45,025 nt of DNA from Planctomycetota bacterium (lineage in GTDB: Bacteria > Planctomycetota > Planctomycetia > Pirellulales > PLA5): positions 156,537 through 201,561 of the forward strand of contig QEVJ01000001.1 of assembly GCA_003576845.1 (NCBI GenBank), written 5' to 3'. Positions 1 to 8,436 of the stretch are shown piece by piece. The translations under genes were made by a program, and so were the position numbers. The notes under the pieces are model-generated. The model did no database searches. It worked only from the letters and a program-made list of their open reading frames with translations, and was not told where the DNA came from. Numbering within the stretch: position 1 is the stretch's first letter; each line of letters starts with the position of its first letter.

Positions 1-337
1 GAGCCGCGGCGCTTCCCGCAGCGATATCATCCACGATCACGTCGTTCACTACGTCTTGGTCGAACGTCGCGCCAAAGCCCGTGCCGACGCGCGACCCGCT
101 CGCTGCGCTGCGCAGCCCGCCGTCGTCCGTCGCCGTACGGACGGCGCGATCTTGCGACGAGCCATAAGCGCTGCCCGCGCCAAGGTTAGGCCGCGTCTCG
201 GTGCGGCTGATCGGCGATGTCGTGCTGCCGCTCGGATGGCTCGAACGAACTTGTGCCTGCGCCGCATCGTTCAGCAGGACCATCGCCAACCCGCTTGCCA
301 TCGCGAAGCGCTCGCAATCTTTGAGTGACGGTAACAT
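1..337 (-). CDS. Secreted protein of unknown function, 3' end beyond the left edge
   Basis: An open frame starts with ATG at 337-335 and has no stop before the window edge. A strong ribosome-binding site (GGGGAGGAAG on the minus strand, about 339-350) lies just upstream of the ATG, which decides the start. The first ~29 residues look like a signal peptide: charged MLPSLKDCERF, a short hydrophobic stretch, then an AQA-type cleavage site. What follows is rich in Ser, Thr, Gly and Arg, with an acidic stretch near the edge, and I recognise no family. About 112 residues are visible. It is oriented away from the propeller gene's stop at 555. Coding status is inferred from the ribosome-binding site, signal peptide and open frame. 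Confidence 0.6.
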   Translation of the reverse strand, partial: MLPSLKDCERFAMASGLAMVLLNDAAQAQVRSSHPSGSTTSPISRTETRPNLGAGSAYGSSQDRAVRTATDDGGLRSAASGSRVGTGFGATFDQDVVNDVIVDDIAAGSAAA

Positions 338-554
338 CGAACTTCCTCCCCGCATTCGCAGGAGATTCGCCGGCAGGGTCCGCATCACCCCACCGGAGCG
401 CAACCCGCCGTCATCGTTTGTCTGAATCGTGGTTCGCGTTCGGCCAAACTGGTCGACTGCGAACCCATGCCGTCCGCGCTCCGCAATGGACCGCGCCGTG
501 GCGCCGGCAGGGATCCCAGCGGGAGCAATCGCCGTGCCTCCGCGTCTCCGTGTC

Positions 555-2513
555 TCAAAAATCCGCGCCCGCGTTCTGCAAGAAATAGATCGCGCCGTCC
601 TCCGCCCCAAGAATCAGGTCGCGCCGTCCGTCGCCGTTCCAGTCGACCGTCGATGGACTCGTGTCGTGCGCAGCGAGATTGCGCTTGGCGAGCGGGCCCA
701 TGCTCTTGAGCACGGTTCGCCCATCGCCCTCGCCGACGTTTCGCAACCACTCGGCATTCGTGCCATTGAGCAGCACGTCGAGTCGCCCGTCGCCGTCCCA
801 ATCGGCGATGCACAGCTTGCGTCGGCCGCTCCGCCCCGCGCGCCCCGCGTTAAGTTGCAGCGGCTTGCCCGACTCGTCGACGAACGCGCGCACGCCCGGC
901 AAAAGTCGCAGCATGCCCTCCTCGCCCCGCCGCCGCGCAAAGAGCGCGAGAAACCCTTCGTGGTCGAGCATCACGAGGTCCGGCAGCGCATCGCCGTTGA
1001 AATCCACAACCGCCGGCGTCGTTCGCCACTGCGTAACCAGCTCCTTGCCCTGCGGGTTCCACCAATTCCACTCCGGCTTCGGCGTCGCACCGGGCCATTC
1101 GACTTCCACGGGCCGCGCCGCGAGCAATTTTGCCGCCGCGCGCGTTCCCGCGTTCTCGTACCACACCACTTTGCCCCAGATCGAGTTGACGACGAGGTCC
1201 GGCAAGCCATCCACGTTCCAATCCGCCACGCTCAGCGTCGTGTAGCCCCATTTCGCCTCGCACGGCCCTTGCACCGACCCATTCTCGCCCGCTTGAATCC
1301 GAATCGTCTCGCCATCGGCCGAGAGCTTTCGCGGCGCGGCCCATCGCGGCAGCCCGCCGTCGCCCGGCCCGAGATTCTCGAACCATTCGACGTATCCCGC
1401 CGTGTTTCCGCTCACGATGTCTTCGTCGCCGTCGCCGTCCCAATCAAAGCCGACCGGCGTCGCCAGCGCGCCGCACTTGAGCCGGTCCGCCTCTTGCCGA
1501 GAGTAAACCGGCGGCAAGAAGTTCGGCACGCCCGCAACGACGCGCCCCGTGTGCTCGACCAGCGCCACGCGGCCGTCTTCGTCGCCGACGATCAAATCCA
1601 CGTCGCCGTCACCGTCCCAGTCGATCGGCGTCGGCACGATCATCTGCAAGTCCATCGCAATCGGCTTGCCCTCGTGCACAAGCCGCCGGCCCGCCGCATA
1701 TTTCGCGCCCCGCCGCGTGCCGACGTTCTGGAAATACGTGAACTTGTCCAAAAACTCGCCGCAGACGATATCGAGATCGCCGTCGCCGTCGAAATCCGCC
1801 ACGCACGGCGACGGCCAACCGTAGACCTCCAGCGGCCCGTCTGCCGCGTCGATCCGCGTCGCTTGCTCGTACCGCGGCGCGTCGTTCGTGCCTGCGTTCC
1901 GTGCCACGTACAACTTCCCGCGCAACGGCCCGCGTTTCCACTTGCCGCGCTCGTCGTACGCGCCTTCCCAACCCGTGTCGAAGTACCCGAAGTCGGTCCA
2001 ATCGTCGAAGCCGATGAGCACGTCGAGCTTCCCGTCGCCGTCGAAGTCGACGTAATGCCACATGTTGCCGCGAATCTTCCGCCCTTCGAGCACGCCGCCG
2101 GGAACGTCAAGCGCCTTCTGCTCGGCGAAGTGCTTCGAGCGAAACTCGACGAATTCCTCCCCCGGCACGAGCACGCGCGGCACGCCCCCGACGTGCGACA
2201 CGCGAATGTTCTGATACCCCCGCCCGATCCGCACGCCCGGCTTGAATACCGGCATCTTCCCACCGCCCGGATTCTCGAAAAAGTAAGTCCCGTTCGACGG
2301 CTTGTCCGGACACGACACGACGAGATCGAGATCGCCATCCCCGTCAAAGTCCATCGGCAGCGGCCACGCCCACAACCCCATGCCCAAATCGACCACCAAA
2401 CCAGGATTGTTGTACCGAAGCGGCTCCAAGTCCGCGTCAGCGGCGCGTACGCATGTGCCTAGCATCGCCACGCAAGCACTCGCCACACTAGCCATTGCCA
2501 TGAGACGACTCAT
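555..2513 (-). CDS. Secreted FG-GAP/VCBS repeat propeller protein
   Basis: A 652-residue exported protein that probably folds as a calcium-binding beta-propeller. Residues 1-25 are a signal peptide ending near CVRA-AD. About nine repeats follow, each with a D-x-D/N-x-D-G-x-x-D-calcium loop such as DFDGDGDLD (near residue 55), DFDGDGKLD, DWDGDGDVD, DWNVDGLPD and DWNGDGRRD close to the C-terminus. Such repeats mediate extracellular binding and are very abundant in planctomycetes; the ligand is unknown. The start at 2513 is chosen because a GGGGAG site lies just upstream and the signal peptide begins there. The same frame stays open upstream to 4034, but that part is antisense-frame shadow of the MFS gene and is Arg/Gly-rich. 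The gene lies 47 nt behind the MFS gene on the same strand, so the two may be co-transcribed. Confidence 0.9.
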   Translation of the reverse strand: MSRLMAMASVASACVAMLGTCVRAADADLEPLRYNNPGLVVDLGMGLWAWPLPMDFDGDGDLDLVVSCPDKPSNGTYFFENPGGGKMPVFKPGVRIGRGYQNIRVSHVGGVPRVLVPGEEFVEFRSKHFAEQKALDVPGGVLEGRKIRGNMWHYVDFDGDGKLDVLIGFDDWTDFGYFDTGWEGAYDERGKWKRGPLRGKLYVARNAGTNDAPRYEQATRIDAADGPLEVYGWPSPCVADFDGDGDLDIVCGEFLDKFTYFQNVGTRRGAKYAAGRRLVHEGKPIAMDLQMIVPTPIDWDGDGDVDLIVGDEDGRVALVEHTGRVVAGVPNFLPPVYSRQEADRLKCGALATPVGFDWDGDGDEDIVSGNTAGYVEWFENLGPGDGGLPRWAAPRKLSADGETIRIQAGENGSVQGPCEAKWGYTTLSVADWNVDGLPDLVVNSIWGKVVWYENAGTRAAAKLLAARPVEVEWPGATPKPEWNWWNPQGKELVTQWRTTPAVVDFNGDALPDLVMLDHEGFLALFARRRGEEGMLRLLPGVRAFVDESGKPLQLNAGRAGRSGRRKLCIADWDGDGRLDVLLNGTNAEWLRNVGEGDGRTVLKSMGPLAKRNLAAHDTSPSTVDWNGDGRRDLILGAEDGAIYFLQNAGADF

Positions 2514-2523
2514 TCCGCATCTC

Positions 2524-2558
2524 CCCGAATCCCGACCCCCGAATCCCGACCCCCGCGC
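2524..2558. repeat. Heptanucleotide repeat patch A
   Basis: Five units of 7 nt follow each other: CCCGAAT, CCCGACC, CCCGAAT, CCCGACC, CCCGCGC. The patch fills the short gap between the MFS stop and the propeller-gene start. It belongs to a set of four heptad patches in the window. Confidence 0.7.
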
Positions 2559-2560
2559 CC

Positions 2561-3943
2561 TTATTCCTCCCCGCCCAGCTTCCCATACCGCCGCAACTCC
2601 GGCCAAATCACCGCCGCAATCACCGCCACGACGATCGTCCCGATCCCGCCGCTCACCACCGAAAACACCGGTCCCAATAGCTTCGCCACCACGCCCGCCT
2701 CGACGTCGCCCAGTTCGTTCGACATCGCAATGAACATGCCGTTGATTGCCGACACCCGCCCCCGCATCGCGTCCGGCGTCAGCACCTGCACCAGCGTATG
2801 CCGCACGATCACGCTCACGTTGTCGGTCACGCCCATCAAGAACATCATGGCCAGCGACAAAGCAAACGACGTCGAAAAGCCAAACGCAATCGTCGCCGCT
2901 CCGAAGATGATCACCGAGACGAGCATCGCCCGCCCCGCGTTCTCCATCGGCGGCCGATGGGCAACGACGATCGCCGTCGCCAGCGCCCCGATCGCCGGCG
3001 CCGCCCGCAACCAACCTAATCCCTGCGGTCCGACCTCCAGAATATCCTTCGCATAGATCGGCAACAGCGCGTTCGCTCCGCCCAACAGCACCGCGAACAT
3101 GTCGAGCAGGATCGCCCCATACATCACGCGCTTCCGCCGCAAGAATCCATAGCCCGCCACGAGCGAACCCCACGAGAACGGCTCGATCTGCCGCGGCGCG
3201 TCCGTCCGCGGAATCGTGAGCAGCAGCGCGACGAACGTAATGCCCGCCGCCGCGTTGAGCGCGTAGATCAAGAACGCGCCGCCCGCCGCCGCGATCAACA
3301 ACCCCGCCACGGCCGGCCCGATCACCGTCGCGAATTGAAACCCGCTCGTCATCCACGTCACGGCGTTGGGAAACATCAGCCTCGGCACGAGCGTCGGCAT
3401 GTACGACGCTTTCGACGGCTGTTGAAACGCCCGTCCCGCGCCGTTGAGCACCAACAGCCCATACAACAACCCGATGTCGCGCCACAACAGCGAATTGACC
3501 GCCATCAGCGCCGAAGCCAGCGTTACCGTCGACACGGCAACGCATATCACCCGCCGCCGACTGAACCGGTCCGCTACCTGGCCCGCCACCAGCGTCAGGC
3601 ACAACACGGGCACGATCTGAGCCAGCGCCACCATCGCCAGCGACAGCGCATCGCCCGTCACCTCGTAAACTTCCCAACCCACCGCCGTCGCCTGCATCTG
3701 CATGCCGACCAGCGACAGAATGTTGCCGAAGAAGTATTTGCGAAACGCCGCAATCCGCAGCGGCCCATACGCATCGTGCTTGAGCGCCGCCCCCAACGCG
3801 GTCACTTCGCCGGCCGAAGCCCCCGCAGAACCCGCAGTCTCTCCCGCCGAAACCGGGCCCGACGGCGGTGCATACGGCGGAAAAACCGAGGAATCGAGCG
3901 GCGCCTCCGGCGATTGATAGGGGTTTTCGGGCTCGGCATCCAT
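2561..3943 (-). CDS. Major facilitator superfamily transporter with NPYQSP N-terminus
   Basis: A 460-residue inner-membrane protein with about 12 hydrophobic segments, resembling the MFS_3/EntS-like exporter group. After a Pro/Gly/Ser-rich cytoplasmic N-tail of ~65 residues comes FRKYFFGNILSLVG, then the MFS loop signature AGQVADRFSRRR between segments 2 and 3, and a central loop with IPRTDAPRQ. The substrate cannot be told. The start MDAEPENPYQSP is preferred over an upstream alternative at 3979 because NPYQSP is a recurrent extreme N-terminal motif of planctomycete membrane proteins and occurs again at 4555. The divergent neighbour is the MazG-like gene. Confidence 0.88.
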   Translation of the reverse strand: MDAEPENPYQSPEAPLDSSVFPPYAPPSGPVSAGETAGSAGASAGEVTALGAALKHDAYGPLRIAAFRKYFFGNILSLVGMQMQATAVGWEVYEVTGDALSLAMVALAQIVPVLCLTLVAGQVADRFSRRRVICVAVSTVTLASALMAVNSLLWRDIGLLYGLLVLNGAGRAFQQPSKASYMPTLVPRLMFPNAVTWMTSGFQFATVIGPAVAGLLIAAAGGAFLIYALNAAAGITFVALLLTIPRTDAPRQIEPFSWGSLVAGYGFLRRKRVMYGAILLDMFAVLLGGANALLPIYAKDILEVGPQGLGWLRAAPAIGALATAIVVAHRPPMENAGRAMLVSVIIFGAATIAFGFSTSFALSLAMMFLMGVTDNVSVIVRHTLVQVLTPDAMRGRVSAINGMFIAMSNELGDVEAGVVAKLLGPVFSVVSGGIGTIVVAVIAAVIWPELRRYGKLGGEE

Positions 3944-4011
3944 GCCGCGATAGTAGTCTCCGCGCGCCGCCCTTGCCAAGGCCCGCCGCTTGGCCCCGCC
4001 CCGTCCTGACG

Positions 4012-4074
4012 AACCCCCGACCCACGTTCACCATTCACAACCCGCCATTTACCATTCACAATTCGCATTGTCCC
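4012..4074. repeat. Heptanucleotide repeat patch B
   Basis: Degenerate 7-nt units run in phase from 4012: AACCCCC, GACCCAC, GTTCACC, ATTCACA, ACCCGCC, ATTTACC, ATTCACA, ATTCGCA, TTGTCCC. The unit ATTCACA recurs exactly 21 nt apart. It lies in the divergent region between the MFS gene and the MazG-like gene. Confidence 0.65.
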
Positions 4075-4100
4075 CAACGCTACCCGCTCTCGTTTGCCGC

Positions 4101-4496
4101 ATGACCGCGCCCGAAGCACAGAACACCGACCGCGAAACGACCGTCGCCGCGCTCCGCGACCTCGTCGAGCAATTCGTCGCCGAGCGCGACTGGCATCAGT
4201 TCCACGCGCCGAAGAACCTCGCGATGGCCCTGGCGATCGAAGCCGCCGAGCTGATGGAACATTTCCAGTGGATCGACGTCCCTGCGTCGCGCGCCCTCCG
4301 CGACGACCCGGCCAAGCTCGCCGCCGTCGCCGAAGAACTCGCCGACGTCCTCTGCTACGCCTTCGCCCTCGCCAACGAGCTCGACCTCGACGTCGCCACC
4401 GCGATGCGCTCGAAAATGATCAAGAACGCCCAAAAATACCCCGCCCAAAAATTCCGCGGCCGCTACGGCCCGGAAGATTCGCGTCCGACCAAGTAG
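4101..4496 (+). CDS. MazG-like nucleotide pyrophosphohydrolase
   Basis: A 131-residue all-alpha NTP pyrophosphohydrolase of the MazG/dCTPP1 (RS21-C6) type, which hydrolyses non-canonical or excess (d)NTPs to monophosphates. Visible motifs are ERDWHQFHAPKNLAMAL, the metal-binding EAAELMEHFQW helix and the second acidic helix EELADVLCYAFAL with conserved E-E-x-x-D, then KMIKNAQKYP near the end. The length matches single-domain members. The start at 4101 (MTAPEAQ) is chosen because upstream residues are low-complexity translation of repeat patch B. It is probably cytoplasmic and stands alone. Confidence 0.85.
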   Translation: MTAPEAQNTDRETTVAALRDLVEQFVAERDWHQFHAPKNLAMALAIEAAELMEHFQWIDVPASRALRDDPAKLAAVAEELADVLCYAFALANELDLDVATAMRSKMIKNAQKYPAQKFRGRYGPEDSRPTK

Positions 4497-4554
4497 CCTT
4501 TGACGTATTCGAACACAGCGATCGTTACACAAAACGCTTTGCGAACACATTCCA

Positions 4555-5022
4555 ATGCACGACGATCCGTTCACGACCATCGGCCAGCTCCCGACCCAAA
4601 ACGAAAACCCCTACGCGAGCCCGGCGGGTCCCGTTCCCGAGAATCGAGAAAAAACGAAGCGACTAACCGATGCGCGATTCGGCGTTGTGCTTGCGGCAGT
4701 TTTTTCGAGCGGTATGGCATTGCTCTTCGTTTACCGCTTCGCCGTGAATCTCGTGTTCAGATATCCATTCGTCATCGATGAGGCGCCGTTCTGGATGGTG
4801 GGTCACTTGATCCACGGAGCCGGATGCACTCTCGTCGCGTGGCGCCTCGTGCAGTATCAAGCGATGCTCGAACGCATGAACGTCGCCGACGACGCGCAAG
4901 ACGATTCTTTCGTCGCAGCGCATGCGGCGCTTTGGCGAACGGTAATGTTCGTGCTCCTCGTCTTTATCGCCAATCGTGTCGCCTTCACGAACTTCACGAC
5001 TTGGGGATTTCTGGATTGGTAA
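4555..5022 (+). CDS. Small membrane protein with NPYASP motif
   Basis: A 155-residue protein of unknown function. Its N-tail of ~38 residues contains NENPYASPAGP, followed by about four hydrophobic segments (FGVVLAAVFSSGMALLFVYRF; FWMVGHLIHGAGCTLVAWRLV; VMFVLLVFIANRVAF; a short final one). A soluble acidic loop (ADDAQDDSF) lies between segments 2 and 3. The NPYxSP motif links it in style to the MFS protein next door. The ribosome-binding site is weak and G+C is lower than in the flanking genes, so it may be a recent or poorly expressed gene. Confidence 0.6.
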   Translation: MHDDPFTTIGQLPTQNENPYASPAGPVPENREKTKRLTDARFGVVLAAVFSSGMALLFVYRFAVNLVFRYPFVIDEAPFWMVGHLIHGAGCTLVAWRLVQYQAMLERMNVADDAQDDSFVAAHAALWRTVMFVLLVFIANRVAFTNFTTWGFLDW

Positions 5023-5053
5023 ACGAAACATGTCCCTGGCGCCGCCCAATGCC

Positions 5054-5118
5054 GTAGGTCAGGCCAAGCGGCCACCGACTTCGCCATTGTCACACGACGC
5101 AATCCGCGCCGGCCTGAC
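5054..5118. repeat. GTCAGGCC/GGCCTGAC element 1
   Basis: GTAGGTCAGGCCAAGCGG (5054-5071) pairs at its core with GGCCTGAC (5111-5118), giving an 8-bp perfect inverted repeat around 44 nt. It sits between convergent genes (ends at 5022 and 5150). The same left end recurs at 43760 and the right end CGCGCCGGCCTGAC recurs at 16207. Confidence 0.7.
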
Positions 5119-5149
5119 ACGCTGCGTCTACTAAACGACGACTCAACGC

Positions 5150-6169
5150 CTATTCCCGCTTCTCCTCCGCCTCCCCCGCCGCCTTGATCCTCGGCGAATT
5201 CTCGAACGAAAACCGCGGCATCTTGTCCCGATCCAATCCCGCCAGATGCCCTCGTTCCTCCGCCGGCCGGTCCGTCGTCTTCGAATACCGCCACGGCCGG
5301 TCGCCGAACGTCTCGGCCAGAAACTTCGCCAGCCGCGGATCGTGCCGCGCGAGCTTCTCCCGATTCCACACGCCGTTGTGTACGCGGCCGTCGTCCCGCG
5401 GCGTGTTGCAGTCGAACCACGACTGCGTCCCCTCCGCCCAATACTCCTGCACGTTCGTCGCCGCGTAGGTGTTCTTCCACAAGCCCTCGTCCATCGCCTG
5501 CTTGTAAAGCTCTTCGAGCTGGTCCCACCACGCCCGATCCGCCCGCCGCAAATTGCTCGCGATCGTGTGCGAGAACTCGTGAATCGTAATGTTCTCCGGT
5601 GCGTACGGATCGCCGTGCAGACTCAACAAGTTCTCTTCGCCGCACGTCGCCAGCGTCATCCCGCCTAGCCCCCGCGAACGCCGATCGTGAAACGCCGCCC
5701 GCGCCATCATCCGCGGATGCTTGTTCTCGGGTATGTCCATCGTGTACTCGGTCGCAGCGATGATCCCGATCCGCACTTTGTTGCCGACCAGCGCCCGCTT
5801 GATCTTCTCCTGCCCCGCGAGCATGTGATCGACGATCCACGCGCATTCCAAAAACGCATAGTCCGATACGTTCTCCGACCCGACGATCGGCAGCCCGTCG
5901 ATCACCACCGCCTTCTTATAAAACGCATCGAGCCGATATTCCTTCCGCAATTCCTCCGAAATCGGCTGCACGCGCAACGCGTCCGCCGCCGCCTCGCGCT
6001 CGGGCGACGCGACCCGCTTGTAAACCGGCGGCTCCGAAGGTTCGTCCCCAACCGCGACCGCAGTCACGATCATGCCGCCAAGCGCAAATATCCACAAATA
6101 ATTAAAAGAACATCCGCGAAAAACACGGGGTTGTGTCAAATAATTCCCTCCACCGGACGGTACAAACAT
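5150..6169 (-). CDS. Secreted zinc metallopeptidase-like protein (HEFSH)
   Basis: A 339-residue exported protein with a probable zinc site. HEFSH (197-201) fits HExxH, and E242 or E246 in NVQEYWAEGTQSWF is a good third ligand, as in gluzincins with an anthrax-lethal-factor-like domain; that family assignment is inference. Residues ~20-43 are hydrophobic (YLWIFALGGMIVTAVAVG), consistent with a signal peptide or anchor with an unusually long n-region. The start at 6169 is a judgement: the frame is open to 6475 and other starts at 6211 or 6073 are possible. No ribosome-binding site settles it. The substrate is unknown. Confidence 0.72.
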   Translation of the reverse strand: MFVPSGGGNYLTQPRVFRGCSFNYLWIFALGGMIVTAVAVGDEPSEPPVYKRVASPEREAAADALRVQPISEELRKEYRLDAFYKKAVVIDGLPIVGSENVSDYAFLECAWIVDHMLAGQEKIKRALVGNKVRIGIIAATEYTMDIPENKHPRMMARAAFHDRRSRGLGGMTLATCGEENLLSLHGDPYAPENITIHEFSHTIASNLRRADRAWWDQLEELYKQAMDEGLWKNTYAATNVQEYWAEGTQSWFDCNTPRDDGRVHNGVWNREKLARHDPRLAKFLAETFGDRPWRYSKTTDRPAEERGHLAGLDRDKMPRFSFENSPRIKAAGEAEEKRE

Positions 6170-6520
6170 GCCCCGGGGCGCTTTAAGTCTAGCAAGAAAA
6201 ATCTCTACCATAGTCAAACACCACAACCCGCGCCCTGAATCAAGTCTGTCCACTGTCCACCGCCCACTCCACCTGCGCCCGGTCGCGGCCGCAACGCGCG
6301 CCGCGGCCCTCCCCTCGCGCTTAGGGCCGCCATTATACCCGCTCGGCGAACCGACATAAACAAAGAATTTTACACTCACCGCAAAAAACTCGCCCGCTCC
6401 CGCCCGCGGTGTTTCACCCGGTCTGCTTTGACATCCACGGCGCCACCGAACTACCATCGAGCCAGCACATTTCACAACGCCGCCACGGCGCGACTGCCGC
6501 GACCTCCTGGGAACACTCGC
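6170..6520. other. Divergent intergenic region
   Basis: This stretch separates the metallopeptidase-like gene and the PEP-CTERM gene. It is more AT-rich than its surroundings, contains heptad patch C, and should hold both promoters, but I see no convincing -35/-10 pair. Open frames running through it look non-coding. Confidence 0.5.
6245..6279. repeat. Heptanucleotide repeat patch C
   Basis: Units in 7-nt phase read TCTGTCC, ACTGTCC, ACCGCCC, ACTCCAC, CTGCGCC. It is upstream of the metallopeptidase-like gene in a divergent intergenic region. Confidence 0.55.
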
Positions 6521-7138
6521 ATGCCCGCCTCATTCAGAATCCCCGCCCTCTGCCTCGCCGCGTGGCTGTGGGCCGCCGGCGCGAACGACGCCCACGCGCT
6601 CGACTACGTCGAATCGCTCCACGGCGACCTTTCGGACGATCCCATCGCACCGACCGCGCTCGGAACGCTCCCCGTTGGCTCGCACACGCTCGAAGCCACC
6701 TTCGTGCGCAACGATTACGACCTTGCCACGTTCACCATCGCCCCCGGCACGCACCTCGATTCCATCGTCTTGAACGCCTACGGCGGCTCAACATTCTCCT
6801 TCTCGGGCATTCAGGCCGGTCCAATCTGGACCGCCGATCTCGGCTTCGACGTCGACCCCGCGCCGCTCCTCGGTTGGGTCCTCTTCGGCGAAACCATGAT
6901 CGGAACCGACATCCTCGACGACTACGCCCTCGGCGCCGACACCATCGGCTTCACTCCGCCACTGCCCGCCGGAACGTACACCCTCGAACTCCAAGAAACC
7001 GGCTCCTTCCCCGCCACCGCCCAATTCACGCTTAACGTAGTCCCGGAACCGTCGACGCTCACCCTCGCGTCCGTCGCCATGGCATCCATCGTCATCGCGG
7101 CCCGAATCGCACGTCGCCGGCGCACGCCGGATGTCTAA
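6521..7138 (+). CDS. PEP-CTERM sorting domain protein
   Basis: A 205-residue exported protein, probably an exosortase substrate. The signal peptide (MPASFRIPALCLAAWLWAAGANDAHA) is followed by a beta-rich domain of ~150 residues without a known family. The C-terminus is a classic PEP-CTERM tail: VVPEPSTLTLASVAMAS, a hydrophobic segment, then ARRRR. Such tails are cleaved by exosortase at the PEP motif during export; no exosortase gene is in this window. The start at 6521 is chosen because the signal peptide begins there, though the frame is open from 6428. It appears monocistronic. Confidence 0.85.
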   Translation: MPASFRIPALCLAAWLWAAGANDAHALDYVESLHGDLSDDPIAPTALGTLPVGSHTLEATFVRNDYDLATFTIAPGTHLDSIVLNAYGGSTFSFSGIQAGPIWTADLGFDVDPAPLLGWVLFGETMIGTDILDDYALGADTIGFTPPLPAGTYTLELQETGSFPATAQFTLNVVPEPSTLTLASVAMASIVIAARIARRRRTPDV

Positions 7139-7363
7139 TTAGTCCGCCGCTGTCGGCCCGCGCCTACGATCCCGGCGTACCCAACGAGCCGCCCGTCGTT
7201 TCCAGCGCCGCTCCAGCGCCGCCTGCCTCCATTCCTAGGCGCGCGAGATCGACCTCCCGCCGCAAAACGACTTGCGCCCGACAAGTCCGCGGCCCCAGGC
7301 GCGTGCTAAAGTTCCTAGGACGGACTTTTCGTCGGTCCCCTGCCAACCAGCGGAGGCCACGCC

Positions 7364-8299
7364 GTGAGTTTCCACGTGCTCCTGTACGACATTCTGGCCT
7401 ATCACCACGGTGTCAGGGCGTCGCGCTTCATCTGCCAGTTCGAGGCCGAGAATGCGGCGCCCTTCGGATGGCGGCAGCTTGCCCCGTTCGATCGCCGATA
7501 CTTCCAAACCGCCGCCGGCAACTGGGAATTGATCACCGATTCGCGCTATCCGCTCATCACCTTCAAAGGCGGCACGCAATCTCGCAACACCGCCCATCAC
7601 GCCCTCACGTTCAACACCTGCCGCAATGGTCGCATGAACGATTTTCCGCGCCCGGCACAATACGGTGAGGGCGTGTTGCTCGAAGCAAACGATAATATCC
7701 TCTTTCCGATGACCAACGTCCTGTGGTACGTGCTCGGCGAGCGAGCCAACCTTCCCGATCCGCGCTACATGTGGATCGGCGGCGGCGTGAAATACGGCGG
7801 TCATGCGGCCGTCTACCGCCGCGAAGCGCTCCACGGCTGGATGTTCAACGTCGCCGACTTCAGCCGCAAATGCTACGTGCAGATCGAAACCAACGGCGCC
7901 GGACCGGGACTCGGCGGCTCCGGCGGCGGCGTCTTCCTCGTCGCCACCGGCGAGAATCCCAGCGCCCTCGTGAACCAGGTCAACGAAGGTTGGGATTTCA
8001 ACCTCTCCTTCGCCGCCAAGATCGACGACGCCCTCAAGGCCGTCGCGGCCGGAAAGAAATACTGGGGCGTTTGCACCCAACTCGGCAAATTCGCCACCGA
8101 AGTCGGCAAACGCGCCGGCGTCATCAACAAGGAACTCTTCGAAGAGGCCGCCAACGCCGCCAAGACGATCTGCACCGGCCTATCCATCGACTGGCAAAGC
8201 CCCAGCATCACCGCCCTCGACATCCCAGGCGTAGGCCGCGGAATCGAAGCCGGAATCGTCTACAATTGGTCCAAAGTCACCATGGTCTCGCCGTTCTAA
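7364..8299 (+). CDS. Unknown 311-residue protein
   Basis: I do not recognise the family. GTG at 7364 is the start: CGGAGG at 7351-7356 lies at the right distance. There is no signal peptide or clear membrane segment. The N-half is aromatic and mixed (SFHVLLYDILAYHHG), there is a glycine-rich loop GAGPGLGGSGGG near residues 180-190, then amphipathic helices (IDDALKAVAAGKK; KELFEEAANAAKTI). The composition suggests a soluble globular protein. It begins the island that continues with the kinase-like and tail-fibre-like genes, 137 nt before the next start. An operon link is possible but not shown. Confidence 0.72.
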   Translation: MSFHVLLYDILAYHHGVRASRFICQFEAENAAPFGWRQLAPFDRRYFQTAAGNWELITDSRYPLITFKGGTQSRNTAHHALTFNTCRNGRMNDFPRPAQYGEGVLLEANDNILFPMTNVLWYVLGERANLPDPRYMWIGGGVKYGGHAAVYRREALHGWMFNVADFSRKCYVQIETNGAGPGLGGSGGGVFLVATGENPSALVNQVNEGWDFNLSFAAKIDDALKAVAAGKKYWGVCTQLGKFATEVGKRAGVINKELFEEAANAAKTICTGLSIDWQSPSITALDIPGVGRGIEAGIVYNWSKVTMVSPF

Positions 8300-8436
8300 C
8301 AACGCCCCGGCGATGCACGAGCGCGAGATTCCGTGCCCCGAATTCCCCGCGCCGCGGACGAGTACGGAATTTGATTGACTTCGAGCCACCCGTCTGCTAA
8401 GTTGGCACGCATCACCAGCCAGAGGTGCAGGCGTGT

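Noticed and set aside
429-2462. A 677-codon open frame antisense to the propeller gene
   Set aside because: It is Arg/Pro/Val-rich, lacks any domain, and the opposite strand has clear calcium-loop repeats. It is a shadow caused by high G+C at third positions.
2514-4034. N-terminal extension of the propeller protein to 4034
   Set aside because: The in-frame upstream part is Gly/Arg-rich and overlaps the MFS gene in a different frame; the signal peptide and ribosome-binding site place the start at 2513.
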